A DNA stretch of 9,402 nucleotides from Methanoculleus marisnigri. GTDB taxonomy: Archaea > Halobacteriota > Methanomicrobia > Methanomicrobiales > Methanoculleaceae. The position numbers and the translations under genes are program-made. The stretch spans positions 1 to 9,402 of the forward strand of contig DASQ01000022.1 in assembly GCA_002503885.1 (NCBI GenBank), written 5' to 3'. The notes beneath the pieces were generated by a model. That model did not search any database. It was not told the origin of the DNA and saw only the letters and a list, made by a program, of their open reading frames with translations. This document shows, piece after piece, positions 1-6,568 of this stretch; the first letter of the stretch is position 1; each line of letters opens with the position of its first letter.

Positions 1-36
1 CATGAAAAGTTCGCTATTTGGGTCAGGAGTGCATAT

Positions 37-534
37 ATGCGCATCGGCATCCTCTCCGACACACACGACAACCTCCAGATGGTGGATGCGGCCGTGAGGC
101 AGCTGAACCGGGAACAGGTAGACCTGACGCTCCATGCCGGAGATTACGTCTCGCCGTTCGTCATCCCCCGGCTTGCGAACCTGCAATCGCCCATGATCGG
201 GGTTCTCGGGAACAACGACGGCGACCACCGTCTCCTTTCGGCACGGTTTGCGGAGTATGAACATCTCAGCTTGCGGGGAACTTTTGCGACCGTCACCGTG
301 GGCGGCATGACGATCGGACTGCTTCATGGGGATGACCGCGAACTCCTGCTGGCGCTCGCCGGCCGGAAAGCCTTTGATATCGTGGTCCACGGCCATACCC
401 ACCAGGCGGAGGTCCGAACTCCCGGGCCGACGCTGGTCGTCAACCCCGGGGAGACCTGCGGTTACCTGACCGGCCGGCCGACCGTCGCCGTGCTGGATAC
501 GGTGAGCCGGAACGTGGAACTGATCGACCTCTGA
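37..534 (+). CDS. YfcE/MJ0936-family metallophosphoesterase
   Basis: A 165-residue cytosolic phosphodiesterase of the calcineurin-like superfamily, in the YfcE/MJ0936 subgroup, whose members hydrolyse small phosphodiesters with two bound divalent metals; the physiological substrate is generally unknown. Every metal-ligand motif is visible in order: SDTH (D8, H10), AGDY (D36), GNND (N59), LLHGD (H97) and HGHTH (H120, H122). The length is normal for the family, so the protein is probably complete and active. The ATG at 37 was chosen because AGGAG at 25-29 precedes it by 7 bases and residue 1 begins the first beta strand (MRIGILSDTH). Its promoter lies outside the window. It converges with the secreted-protein gene, 33 bases between stop codons. 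Family assignment is firm, the specific substrate is not. Confidence 0.95.
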   Translation: MRIGILSDTHDNLQMVDAAVRQLNREQVDLTLHAGDYVSPFVIPRLANLQSPMIGVLGNNDGDHRLLSARFAEYEHLSLRGTFATVTVGGMTIGLLHGDDRELLLALAGRKAFDIVVHGHTHQAEVRTPGPTLVVNPGETCGYLTGRPTVAVLDTVSRNVELIDL

Positions 535-548
535 TCTGCTGAGAGGTG

Positions 549-579
549 GAAAAAAGAACGGTGCGGATTATACCGCACC
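549..579 (-). terminator. Hairpin terminator with stop codon in its loop
   Basis: A perfect 7-bp inverted repeat (GGTGCGG at 560-566, CCGCACC at 573-579) encloses a 6-base loop. On the minus strand the repeat is followed by GTTC and a run of six T at 550-555. The TAA stop codon of the secreted-protein gene (568-570) lies inside the loop, so the last codons form one arm. The hairpin plus T-run is oriented to end minus-strand transcription. The hairpin alone could also impede plus-strand readthrough from the phosphoesterase gene. Confidence 0.65.
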
Positions 580-1905
580 TGCATCGTCGGATTCTTTGCC
601 GAGCTCCTTTCCGAGACTCCAGGCAGGAGCGCCGGCATCCCCGAGATCCGCCCTGAGAGTCGCCCCGGAGACCTCGAGAGTGGCAGGGACATCGAAGTAT
701 AGGTAGCCTTTCAGCGATTCATATCGCTCGAGTGTTTTTCTGTCGAACGACTCGCCGAGCGAGGTGAAGGACGGGACCTCCATGGACTCAAACGTCGATC
801 CCTGACACTCAAGGACGAACGCGTCCCGCCCGGGGGTCTCGATGGCGTAGAGGTCGGAGTCGCCCTTGTGCCCGAGGTTCGTCGACTTGACGGCAACGAG
901 GAGGAACATGCGCCCTTCGCCGGCTTCGACTCTCGCCGTCGACGCATTGGCAGGGACCGCCTCGTATACCGTTGCGGTCCGGGTGGACTCCGCAAGCAGC
1001 GAGACCATGTTCTCACCTGACTGGTCGTTGTAGGTGTAGCGCTCCAGGAGAGGGAGCGCCGCCGCAGGCGGTGTGACCGTGACCGGGCCGGTGCCGGTCC
1101 CGGCCGAAACGCCGGGTGCCTCTGCTGTCGTGACGGTGGCGGCGCTTGTCGTAGAGATACGGGTGCTGGCCTGCTGCATCTCGCCGGCCTGCCGGCTAAC
1201 GGTTTCAAGGCCTTCCGATGCTATGGCCAGATCCCTGAAGGCCGCCGGAACGGCATCCCCGCCGGCATCCGTCGGGCCGAGAAGGGTCTCGCTTGCCGTG
1301 GAGTATGCCCCCACGATCCTGATGAACTCGTCCTTGACGGGCTGCTGTTCCGGAGAGACCTGGAGCGGCTGCACCTCGCCAAGCAACCTGACGGAGAACG
1401 CATGCAGGTCGTCTGCCGCTATAGCGGCGGCATCTGCATCCTGCAGGTAGAGGGCATGGGCATGCTCCATCGAGAGCCGCATCAGGCGAATGCTGGCGGT
1501 TTCGATCAACCCCGCCAGCCGTTCGTCGTCGTAGCTGCCGGTCCCGTCGGGAGCTGCTTCGACCACAGGGGCCGGAGTGACAGGTGAGGTGTTGCTCCCT
1601 GGTTCTGCAGGCGTCATTGGCTCTGTCTGGTTGTCGGGGGGCAGGTCAGGGTATCCGGCATCGGTCGGGGCGGGAACTGGATCGGGGGTAACTTCCTCGT
1701 CCGGGATTGCCGGGACGTCGGATTGCTCCGATCCGTTCCCTGCCACCGAAAGATTGCTGAGGGAGAACGATAACAGTTCTCCCGATTCCAGCGCCATGAG
1801 CCCCTGGCCGGAGCCGGCAACGGCAGGTACGGAGAGGAGGAATCCCGCGCAGATGGCAATTCCTAAGAAAATTAGGGCGTTCTCATGGTGTTTGCTCATC
1901 AGCAT
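568..1905 (-). CDS. Secreted Pro-rich protein with DUF4352-like C-terminal domain
   Basis: An exported protein of 445 residues and unknown function. Residues 10-30 form a signal peptide with a plausible AVA|G cleavage site after A30; C19 does not sit in a proper lipobox. Residues 60-125 are a low-complexity Pro/Thr/Asp/Glu linker. Residues 127-250 are predicted helical, with Ala- and Gln-rich stretches. A second Thr/Ala/Pro linker (250-282) leads to a probable beta-sandwich at about 287-422, whose pattern (hydrophobic strand FLLVAVKSTN, then a late YLYFDVP strand) resembles DUF4352. Five N-glycosylation sequons are present (NLS, NGS, NQT, NTS, NAS), consistent with a surface protein. There is no C-terminal membrane anchor. 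The start could be M1 or M3 (ATG at 1897-1899); no good ribosome site precedes either, and the TATA placement fits a leaderless or very short-leader mRNA. Export is well supported, the domain call is tentative. Confidence 0.82.
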   Translation of the reverse strand: MLMSKHHENALIFLGIAICAGFLLSVPAVAGSGQGLMALESGELLSFSLSNLSVAGNGSEQSDVPAIPDEEVTPDPVPAPTDAGYPDLPPDNQTEPMTPAEPGSNTSPVTPAPVVEAAPDGTGSYDDERLAGLIETASIRLMRLSMEHAHALYLQDADAAAIAADDLHAFSVRLLGEVQPLQVSPEQQPVKDEFIRIVGAYSTASETLLGPTDAGGDAVPAAFRDLAIASEGLETVSRQAGEMQQASTRISTTSAATVTTAEAPGVSAGTGTGPVTVTPPAAALPLLERYTYNDQSGENMVSLLAESTRTATVYEAVPANASTARVEAGEGRMFLLVAVKSTNLGHKGDSDLYAIETPGRDAFVLECQGSTFESMEVPSFTSLGESFDRKTLERYESLKGYLYFDVPATLEVSGATLRADLGDAGAPAWSLGKELGKESDDAGAV

Positions 1906-2193
1906 TTTTCTTTCGTTTCTTAAATATAAATATTATTATATTGCGTGATTGAAAAAATGGGTTCTCCGGTGAAACGATTTCCTGTAACGGCGGATATCCG
2001 CCAACCGTGGGCCAGCGGATCGGCCACCTGGATTCCTCTTCAGGGAGGCCGGGATCAGGTGCTGCCGGCAGAAAACCCTCCAAAACCCCTCCCGATGGGG
2101 CTGAGTCCAGCGGAGGAGGGGTTGCCCCTATTCCGGGCCGTAGTTGCCGGGTGTTCTCTCTTTCTTGGGAGACGATGCGCCCTCCTGTGGAAA
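1906..2193. other. Intergenic region with 9-bp stem-loop; no convincing gene
   Basis: This is most of the 331-base gap between the divergent secreted-protein and flavin-protein genes. Apart from the two flanking promoters, it holds one clear structure: AACCCCTCC at 2084-2092 and its exact complement GGAGGGGTT at 2115-2123, with a 22-base spacer. A near-copy of the left arm (AAAACCCTCC, 2072-2081) lies directly before it. The open frames crossing the gap have no ribosome site, no family resemblance and skewed composition. The stem-loop's role, if any, is unknown. Confidence 0.5.
1920..1943 (-). promoter_or_regulatory. AT-rich TATA promoter of the secreted-protein gene
   Basis: A run of about 23 nearly pure A/T bases in a GC-rich context, including TTTATATTTA on the minus strand (1921-1930). 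An archaeal TATA box centred at 1926 would place transcription start near 1900, at or next to the start codon. A box centred nearer 1938 would give a leader of only a few bases. Which copy is used cannot be told from sequence. Confidence 0.55.
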
Positions 2194-2201
2194 CTTATAT
2201 G
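2194..2201 (+). promoter_or_regulatory. TATA box of the flavin-protein gene
   Basis: CTTATATG is an isolated TATA element centred near 2198. Transcription would begin around 2222-2225, giving a leader of about 12-15 bases that contains GAGG at 2226-2229, 7 bases before the ATG at 2237. Promoter, leader and ribosome site together rule out longer upstream starts in this frame, such as the ATG at 2144. Confidence 0.65.
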
Positions 2202-2236
2202 TACTCTCGCGGGTTACCGGGATAAGAGGATGCCCG

Positions 2237-2713
2237 ATGGAGATCGTGAAGATCCCGAGTATGGATAAAGCAGAGTACGACAAACTCATCGAAGAGGGAT
2301 TTGTCAGCCGTATCGCATTCCAGGGAGGTAAGTACCCGTATATCGCCCCGTTCCTGTACGTCTTCGACGGAAAGTTTCTCTATTTCCTCGCGACCAAGTA
2401 CGGCAGGAAGAACGACCTTTTCCGGCAGCACCCATACGTCTCCGTCGAGATCGAGAAGTATTCAGGCGACCTCTCCTGCTATACCTTCGTGACGATGCAG
2501 GGCTACCTGGTCCAGCTTGAGGACGCGATCGAGAAGAAGATCGTGAGGGAGAAGTTCGTGGACATGATCAAGGCGCACAACCTCTCCCAGAACATCCTTG
2601 CCGCGCTCGGTCACAAGCCCGAAGAGCCGCTCGAGTCGATCGCCTCCGAGGAACGCTCAAACATCTGGAAACTTACCGGCGTGACCGATATCGTCGCCTT
2701 AAAGAACCTCTAA
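2237..2713 (+). CDS. Pyridoxamine 5'-phosphate oxidase-like (NimA-type) flavin-binding protein
   Basis: A 158-residue cytosolic protein with the split-barrel FMN-binding fold, closest in pattern to the Pyridox_ox_2/NimA group rather than to the vitamin B6 enzyme itself. Diagnostic features run in order: a strand over SRIAF (24-28), PYIAPFLYVFDG (34-45), LYFLATKYGRKNDLF (48-62, in which GRK with the following Leu is the typical phosphate-contacting region), a strand over VSVEIE (68-73) and the FVTMQGYL strand (84-91). The C-terminal third (95-125) is helical. Relatives bind FMN, F420 or haem and reduce or sequester small molecules; the ligand here cannot be assigned. The start was chosen for GAGG at 2226-2229 and the TATA box at 2194. 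It stands alone in its orientation with its own U-tract, so it is probably monocistronic. Confidence 0.88.
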   Translation: MEIVKIPSMDKAEYDKLIEEGFVSRIAFQGGKYPYIAPFLYVFDGKFLYFLATKYGRKNDLFRQHPYVSVEIEKYSGDLSCYTFVTMQGYLVQLEDAIEKKIVREKFVDMIKAHNLSQNILAALGHKPEEPLESIASEERSNIWKLTGVTDIVALKNL

Positions 2714-2715
2714 CC

Positions 2716-2740
2716 CATTTTTTGCCGGGAATGGTCCCGG
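2716..2740 (+). terminator. U-tract terminator after the flavin-protein gene
   Basis: Six T (2718-2723) begin five bases after the stop codon, the simple U-run pattern typical of archaeal termination. A small perfect hairpin follows (CCGGGA 2725-2730, TCCCGG 2735-2740, 4-base loop). Confidence 0.55.
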
Positions 2741-2779
2741 GTGCGCAACGCGTATTGACTGCGAGGAGAAGGGACGGCT

Positions 2780-3722
2780 ATGGCTCCCGGATGCCGCCTC
2801 GCGATCGCCGTTCTTCTCGCCACCCTCCTCGCCATGACACCTGTCCTTGCTCACGTCCCCCTCTTTGTCCAGGATGGTTCCTCGCCGGAGTCGGCGTTCG
2901 TCATTGAGGACCCTGCGAAGTCATGGGTGGTCTATGACGGGCTGCCGGATGGAGGAAGGAGAGCGGATATACGCGACGCTCCAGGTCCCGCGTGCGGGCG
3001 GGTTCGTGCCCGGCATGGTGCTTGCGGGGCCGGGTATCCAGAGCCAGGGCCCGGTCCCGGAGGGCGACGGCGCGATGGCAGTGCCGGGAGAACTTCCTGA
3101 ACAGCCGGAGTACGAGCCGTTCACCCCGTCGAAACTCTACCCGCTGGCCCGGGTGGATATGGCAGCGCCGGCAGCCGGCGACTACACCCTCGCGGTCTAC
3201 ACGTCGGGAGAGGGAGGAAATTATGCTCTCGCGCTCGGCTTCGTCGAGTCCTACACGCTCGGAGAATGGATCCGGGTTCCGATCGACGTCGTCGCCATCC
3301 ACCGTCATGAGGGGCAGCCCCTCCTCCTGATCTTCGCACCGATGATCGCCGTCCTTGCCGTAGGAGCGGTCCTGCTGCTCCGGCGGCGCCGGGCCCTCTC
3401 CCTCTTCGCGCTCGCCGGGGCGACCGCAGGTCTCCTCTTCATCGGGAGCGGCGCCATGACCCTGATGCAGATGGCTATCGCGGCTGTGGGGACGGAACCC
3501 GGGGCCGCCCTCCTCCTGACCCTGGTCTTCGCGCTCATCGCTATTCTCCTCGGGGTCCTGGCGCTCCGGGTGGCCTTCCGGGAGCGGATCGGAGCCGGGG
3601 AGCGGATCGTCATGGTGGCGCTCGGCGCTCTCGCCCTCGTCACCTGGGCGGGGCTCGTGATTGGCCCCCTGTTCGCCATCGTCGCCGGTATCCTGCCGGC
3701 ACGCCGCCGGAGACCGCCGTAA
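2780..3722 (+). pseudogene. Exported four-helix membrane protein, split by an apparent frameshift
   Basis: One gene read in two frames. The first part, from ATG 2780 (GAGGAGAAGGGA at 2762-2773 as ribosome site), encodes a signal peptide with cleavage near VLA|H (residue 24) and a short mature segment up to residue 59. Sensible coding then continues one base further along, from about 2955 to the stop at 3720-3722. Removing one base in 2951-2960 (GGAGGAAGGA) gives one uninterrupted protein of 313 residues. After the shift comes a beta-rich outer domain whose AAGDYTLAVYTSGEGGNY segment resembles PPC-type domains, then four hydrophobic helices at about 3318-3380, 3396-3470, 3500-3570 and 3606-3700, and an RRRR tail. 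Codon and hydrophobicity patterns are intact on both sides, so the lesion is recent, a sequencing error, or a programmed +1 shift. Function is unknown. It ends one base from the convergent neighbour. Confidence 0.75.
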
Positions 3723-3723
3723 G

Positions 3724-4245
3724 TCACTCCCGGAGCGGTTCGAGCATCGTGCGGGCCGTATCCAGCAGGCTACCGAGCCCCTCCGGTGTGACGGTCCCCT
3801 TCTCCATCCAGCGGATGATGCCGCGGCCGTCCAGGAGGTAGATGTAGGCAAGCGAGGGGTCGTCGATCGCGTAAGCCCGCCGGCACCGCTCGATATCCCC
3901 GGGTATCGTCAGCACCCGGTCCTGCTGCGCCGGAGAGACGCCGCCGCGCAACCCCTGGTGGATCCGGTCGGCAAGGGACCCGCCGATGAGGCTGTCGCCG
4001 ACGACCGCAACGAGGTAGGTCGTCACCCGGGAATTCTCGGTGAACGCCCCGGCAAAGGGGCCGCTCCAGGACTCCGCCATCGGCCAGGCGGACTCGAGGA
4101 AGACGAGGACGACGAGCGAGGCGTCGCCTCTCGCATCGTCGGGAAGCGTGACGACCTTCCCGGTGATCGACGTGGCCATGAGGGTGGGAAACGTCCTGCC
4201 TATGGCTGCAGGCACCGGCTCGGTGGTTGCTGCCGTTCCATTCAT
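3724..4245 (-). CDS. Thioredoxin-fold protein resembling Atp10, without CxxC
   Basis: A 173-residue protein with the layout of a peroxiredoxin/Atp10-type thioredoxin fold: GRTFP (16-20) before the first strand, a strand over ASLVVLVFLES (42-52), a helix beginning at SW-SGPF (59-64), a strand over TYLVAVVGD (76-84), and YIYLLDGRGIIRWMEKG (134-150). The last motif, with bulky residues then LxD, IRW and a small tail helix, is very like the C-terminal signature of mitochondrial Atp10, which helps assemble the ATP synthase membrane sector. The usual CxxC site is replaced by SAWPMAES (52-59), and the only cysteine is C121, so disulfide exchange is unlikely. There is no signal peptide. The ATG at 4243-4245 was preferred over an in-frame ATG at 4309-4311 because the latter lies upstream of the transcript start predicted from the TATA at 4316-4324. 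No strong ribosome site supports either start. A role in ATP synthase assembly is speculation. Confidence 0.72.
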   Translation of the reverse strand: MNGTAATTEPVPAAIGRTFPTLMATSITGKVVTLPDDARGDASLVVLVFLESAWPMAESWSGPFAGAFTENSRVTTYLVAVVGDSLIGGSLADRIHQGLRGGVSPAQQDRVLTIPGDIERCRRAYAIDDPSLAYIYLLDGRGIIRWMEKGTVTPEGLGSLLDTARTMLEPLRE

Positions 4246-4315
4246 GCTCTGCCAGTGGGATGCACTCCTGATAAAGCCTCTCCCGGGACCGGGGATCTGT
4301 GGCCGTAGCAAAGAG

Positions 4316-4324
4316 TACTATAAC
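4316..4324. promoter_or_regulatory. Shared TATA element between divergent genes
   Basis: TACTATAAC, overlapping the palindrome AGTACT (4314-4319), is the only TATA-like element between the Atp10-like gene (-) and the polynucleotide kinase gene (+). To the right it predicts a transcript start near 4346, 18 bases before the GTG at 4364. To the left it predicts a start near 4295, 50 bases before the ATG at 4245. Whether it works both ways cannot be decided from sequence. Confidence 0.5.
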
Positions 4325-4363
4325 CCTGAACCACAACAGTTCTCTTACGGAGGCTCATCGAGC

Positions 4364-5242
4364 GTGATCAGCATCGGAGAGGGATGGAAGGATCTCGTCG
4401 CGGCGCTTGCCGAAGGCGACGGACCGGAGCGCGTCTACGTCGTCGGAGCGACGGACAGCGGGAAGACGACGCTCTGCCGCTACCTCGTCGACGAGACGGC
4501 AACGCGCACGAGGACGGCATACGTCGACTGCGACACCGGGCAGTCCCGGATCGGTCCGCCGACGACCGAGGGGATGGCCCTGTACCCCGGCCCGCCAGAG
4601 CCCTACCTCCGGTTCGTCGGCTCGACGTCTCCGGGCGGCCACTTCATCCAGACGCTCGCAGGGGCAAAGCGCCTTGTCGAGAAAGCCGCCGAACGTTCGG
4701 CCGGCGCCACCATCATCGACTCGCCCGGGCTCGTCTCCGGCGGGGTGGGTGCCGAGTTCCAGTTCCAGATGATCGACCTCTTGCGTCCCACCCGGCTCGT
4801 CGCCCTCCAGCACGGGCGGGAACTGGAGCGGCTGCTCGCGAACTTCGCCCGGCATCCTGCGATGGCGGTCCACCGGATCCCCGTATCCCCTGCGGCCGTC
4901 GCCCGGACCGCAGCCGGGCGGCGGCGCTACCGCGAGGAACGCTTCGCAGCCTATTTTGCCGACGCGCGATTGCAGGATATCCCGCTCCGGGGGCTCGGGC
5001 TCCAGGGCCGGGTGCCCGACCTGCAAAACCCCCGGGGGGTCGAACGGCGGCTGGTCTCCTTAAACGACCCAGACAACTTTACGCTCACCCTCGGCATCGC
5101 CGGGGAGATGCATCCCGGAGGGCGCCGGCTCGAAGTCTTTGCTCCGCCCTTTGATCCGCGGGCCGTCGCGTCGGTCAGGTTCGGCTCGATCTCCCTGGAC
5201 CTCGGGGCCGAACCCGGGTCGATGGAGTCCTGCCGGCGCTGA
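4364..5242 (+). CDS. Clp1/Grc3-like polynucleotide 5'-hydroxyl kinase (COG1341)
   Basis: A 292-residue P-loop kinase of the Clp1/Grc3/Nol9 family, whose studied archaeal members phosphorylate 5'-OH ends of RNA and DNA and are linked to RNA processing or repair. Visible motifs, in order: Walker A GATDSGKTT (28-36, K34), the family signature DCDTGQSRIGPP (55-66), FVGSTSPGGH (84-93), the Walker B-like strand and DSPGL (D119-L123), and the lid-type arginine cluster RRRYREERFAAYF (186-198). A smaller C-terminal beta domain follows (about 220-285). The GTG at 4364 was chosen because GGAGG at 4349-4353 precedes it by 10 bases and the promoter at 4316-4324 excludes the longer frame that runs antisense through the neighbour. 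It is shorter than eukaryotic Clp1, lacking the N-terminal domain. Its stop codon abuts the convergent permease gene with no gap. Confidence 0.92.
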   Translation: MISIGEGWKDLVAALAEGDGPERVYVVGATDSGKTTLCRYLVDETATRTRTAYVDCDTGQSRIGPPTTEGMALYPGPPEPYLRFVGSTSPGGHFIQTLAGAKRLVEKAAERSAGATIIDSPGLVSGGVGAEFQFQMIDLLRPTRLVALQHGRELERLLANFARHPAMAVHRIPVSPAAVARTAAGRRRYREERFAAYFADARLQDIPLRGLGLQGRVPDLQNPRGVERRLVSLNDPDNFTLTLGIAGEMHPGGRRLEVFAPPFDPRAVASVRFGSISLDLGAEPGSMESCRR

Positions 5243-6496
5243 TCACGCCGGGAAGAGAGAGAGGAAGAGCACGTACACCACCGTCTGGGCGACGGTGAGC
5301 GGGATGCCGATCCGGGCGAACTCCCCTAACGTCAGCGTCTCGCCGCCCTTCTCTGCACCCTGGATGATGATGACGTTGCTCGCCGCCCCGAGGATCAGCA
5401 TGTTCCCGGCGATGGTGCTGCCGGCGGCAAGCGCCATCATGCCCACCGTGGAGGTCCCGAGGTGCGAGAGGACCGGGAGGGAGAGGGCGACGAAGGGGAC
5501 GTTCGAGACGAACTGGGAGACGATGACGCTCATCACGGCGATGACCGGGACCGCGGTGAGATCGAGCGAGCTCCCTTCAATGAGCGGCTGGAAGAACCCG
5601 GACTGCCAGACGCTCGCCATAAGGACGAAGAGACCGGCGAAGAAGGCCAGTGTCGGCCAGTCGATCCGGCGGAGGATCTCGATCCGCCGCCTGCTCCCGA
5701 CGAGGATGGGTATGGCCGCAACGACTGCGATCCAGGTCAGCCGGATATCGAGACCCGGGACGAGCATGACCGCGGCGACCTTCGCCCCGATCAGGAGGAC
5801 GAGCAGGATGAGCGAGAGGCGGGCGAGGGCCGCGAGGGTTGGGTCGTGGATCTCCTCCTCGCGGTGGACCAGCGGGGCAGTTGCGTTGAGCTCGCCCGGG
5901 AACGCTCTCACGAGGAACCCGTAGGCGAGCAGGAGGGAGATCGCCGTCGGGACGGCGAGGTAGAGGGGAAACGTGATGAACGGGTTCGCAACACCGCCCG
6001 AGAGTGCGATGAGCAGGTTCTGCGGGTTCCCGATGGGACTTGCAACGCTTCCCGTCGTGACGGCGAACGCAAGCGCGAGCAGCAGGAGTTTTGGGGAGAT
6101 GCCGTGCCGCCGGGCGAAGTAGAGCATCAGCGGGGTGCCGACGACTGCGAGCGTATCGTTCATCAGGAGCGCCGAGAGGACGCCGCCGCCGATGAGGATG
6201 AGAATGAGCAGGTGCCGGACCGACTCCGCCCGGGAGAAGAGGCGAAAGGAGAGGTGGTAGAGATAGCCGCTCTCGGCGAGTGCTTCCCCGATCACGAACA
6301 TGAAGAAGAGGAAGAGCATCACGTCGAGGTTGATGGACGCGAGCGCATCCTCCGGCGTGATCGCTCCCGTCACCAGGACGGCGGCAGCACCAAGGAGCAT
6401 CACCTGCCAGATGCGGAAGTTGACGTTGCCTATCTTGCGGACCGCGATCAGGAGAAAGACGATGATGAGGACGACGATCGGGATGAGGGTGCTCAT
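5243..6496 (-). CDS. ArsB/NhaD/SLC13-type anion permease
   Basis: A 417-residue integral membrane transporter with about eleven or twelve hydrophobic helices and the inverted-repeat layout of the ion transporter superfamily. The two halves show matching re-entrant signatures: MNDTLAVVGTP (112-122) with SPIGNPQNLLIA (153-164) in the first, and SNVPFVALSLP (331-341) with STIAGNMLILGAASN (360-374) in the second. These Asn/Pro/Gly-rich hairpins line the substrate site in DASS/ArsB-like carriers. The polar loop between halves lies at about 198-222. Substrate cannot be read from motifs: arsenite, phosphate, sulfate, dicarboxylate and Na+/H+ exchange all occur in the superfamily. Lying 72 bases downstream of an AbrB-PhoU regulator favours phosphate or a phosphate-like oxyanion (inference). 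No clear ribosome site precedes the ATG; it is kept because residue 1 leads directly into helix 1. Confidence 0.88.
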   Translation of the reverse strand: MSTLIPIVVLIIVFLLIAVRKIGNVNFRIWQVMLLGAAAVLVTGAITPEDALASINLDVMLFLFFMFVIGEALAESGYLYHLSFRLFSRAESVRHLLILILIGGGVLSALLMNDTLAVVGTPLMLYFARRHGISPKLLLLALAFAVTTGSVASPIGNPQNLLIALSGGVANPFITFPLYLAVPTAISLLLAYGFLVRAFPGELNATAPLVHREEEIHDPTLAALARLSLILLVLLIGAKVAAVMLVPGLDIRLTWIAVVAAIPILVGSRRRIEILRRIDWPTLAFFAGLFVLMASVWQSGFFQPLIEGSSLDLTAVPVIAVMSVIVSQFVSNVPFVALSLPVLSHLGTSTVGMMALAAGSTIAGNMLILGAASNVIIIQGAEKGGETLTLGEFARIGIPLTVAQTVVYVLFLSLFPA

Positions 6497-6546
6497 GGTA
6501 TCGCTGGCAGGAGAGATGCGCTTGTCGAGAGTTTGCTCTCTATCGG

Positions 6547-6552
6547 AAAAAA
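6547..6552 (-). terminator. Weak U-tract between regulator and permease genes
   Basis: Six T on the minus strand lie 17 bases after the PhoU-like gene's stop codon, with a small hairpin (GAGAG 6527-6531, CTCTC 6536-6540) further downstream. This could end or attenuate transcription before the permease, but no separate promoter for the permease is apparent, so partial readthrough seems likely. Confidence 0.35.
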
Positions 6553-6568
6553 GGGATCGCGCGGGGCC

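Noticed and set aside
1883..2083. A 66-codon minus-strand open frame upstream of the secreted-protein gene
   Set aside because: It overlaps the AT-rich promoter (giving an IIIFIFKKRKK stretch) and the start of the real gene, with no sign of coding selection.
1945..2268. A 107-codon plus-strand open frame across the 1906-2236 intergenic region
   Set aside because: It begins with GTG without a ribosome site, runs through the stem-loop and the flavin gene's promoter and start, and shows no family-like pattern.
2901..3851. A 316-codon minus-strand open frame
   Set aside because: It lies antisense to the membrane-protein gene, is charged and repetitive, and has no recognisable domain.
4040..4363. 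N-terminal extension of the kinase gene by 108 codons
   Set aside because: The extension is antisense to the Atp10-like gene, lies upstream of the promoter at 4316-4324, and the GTG at 4364 has a good GGAGG site.
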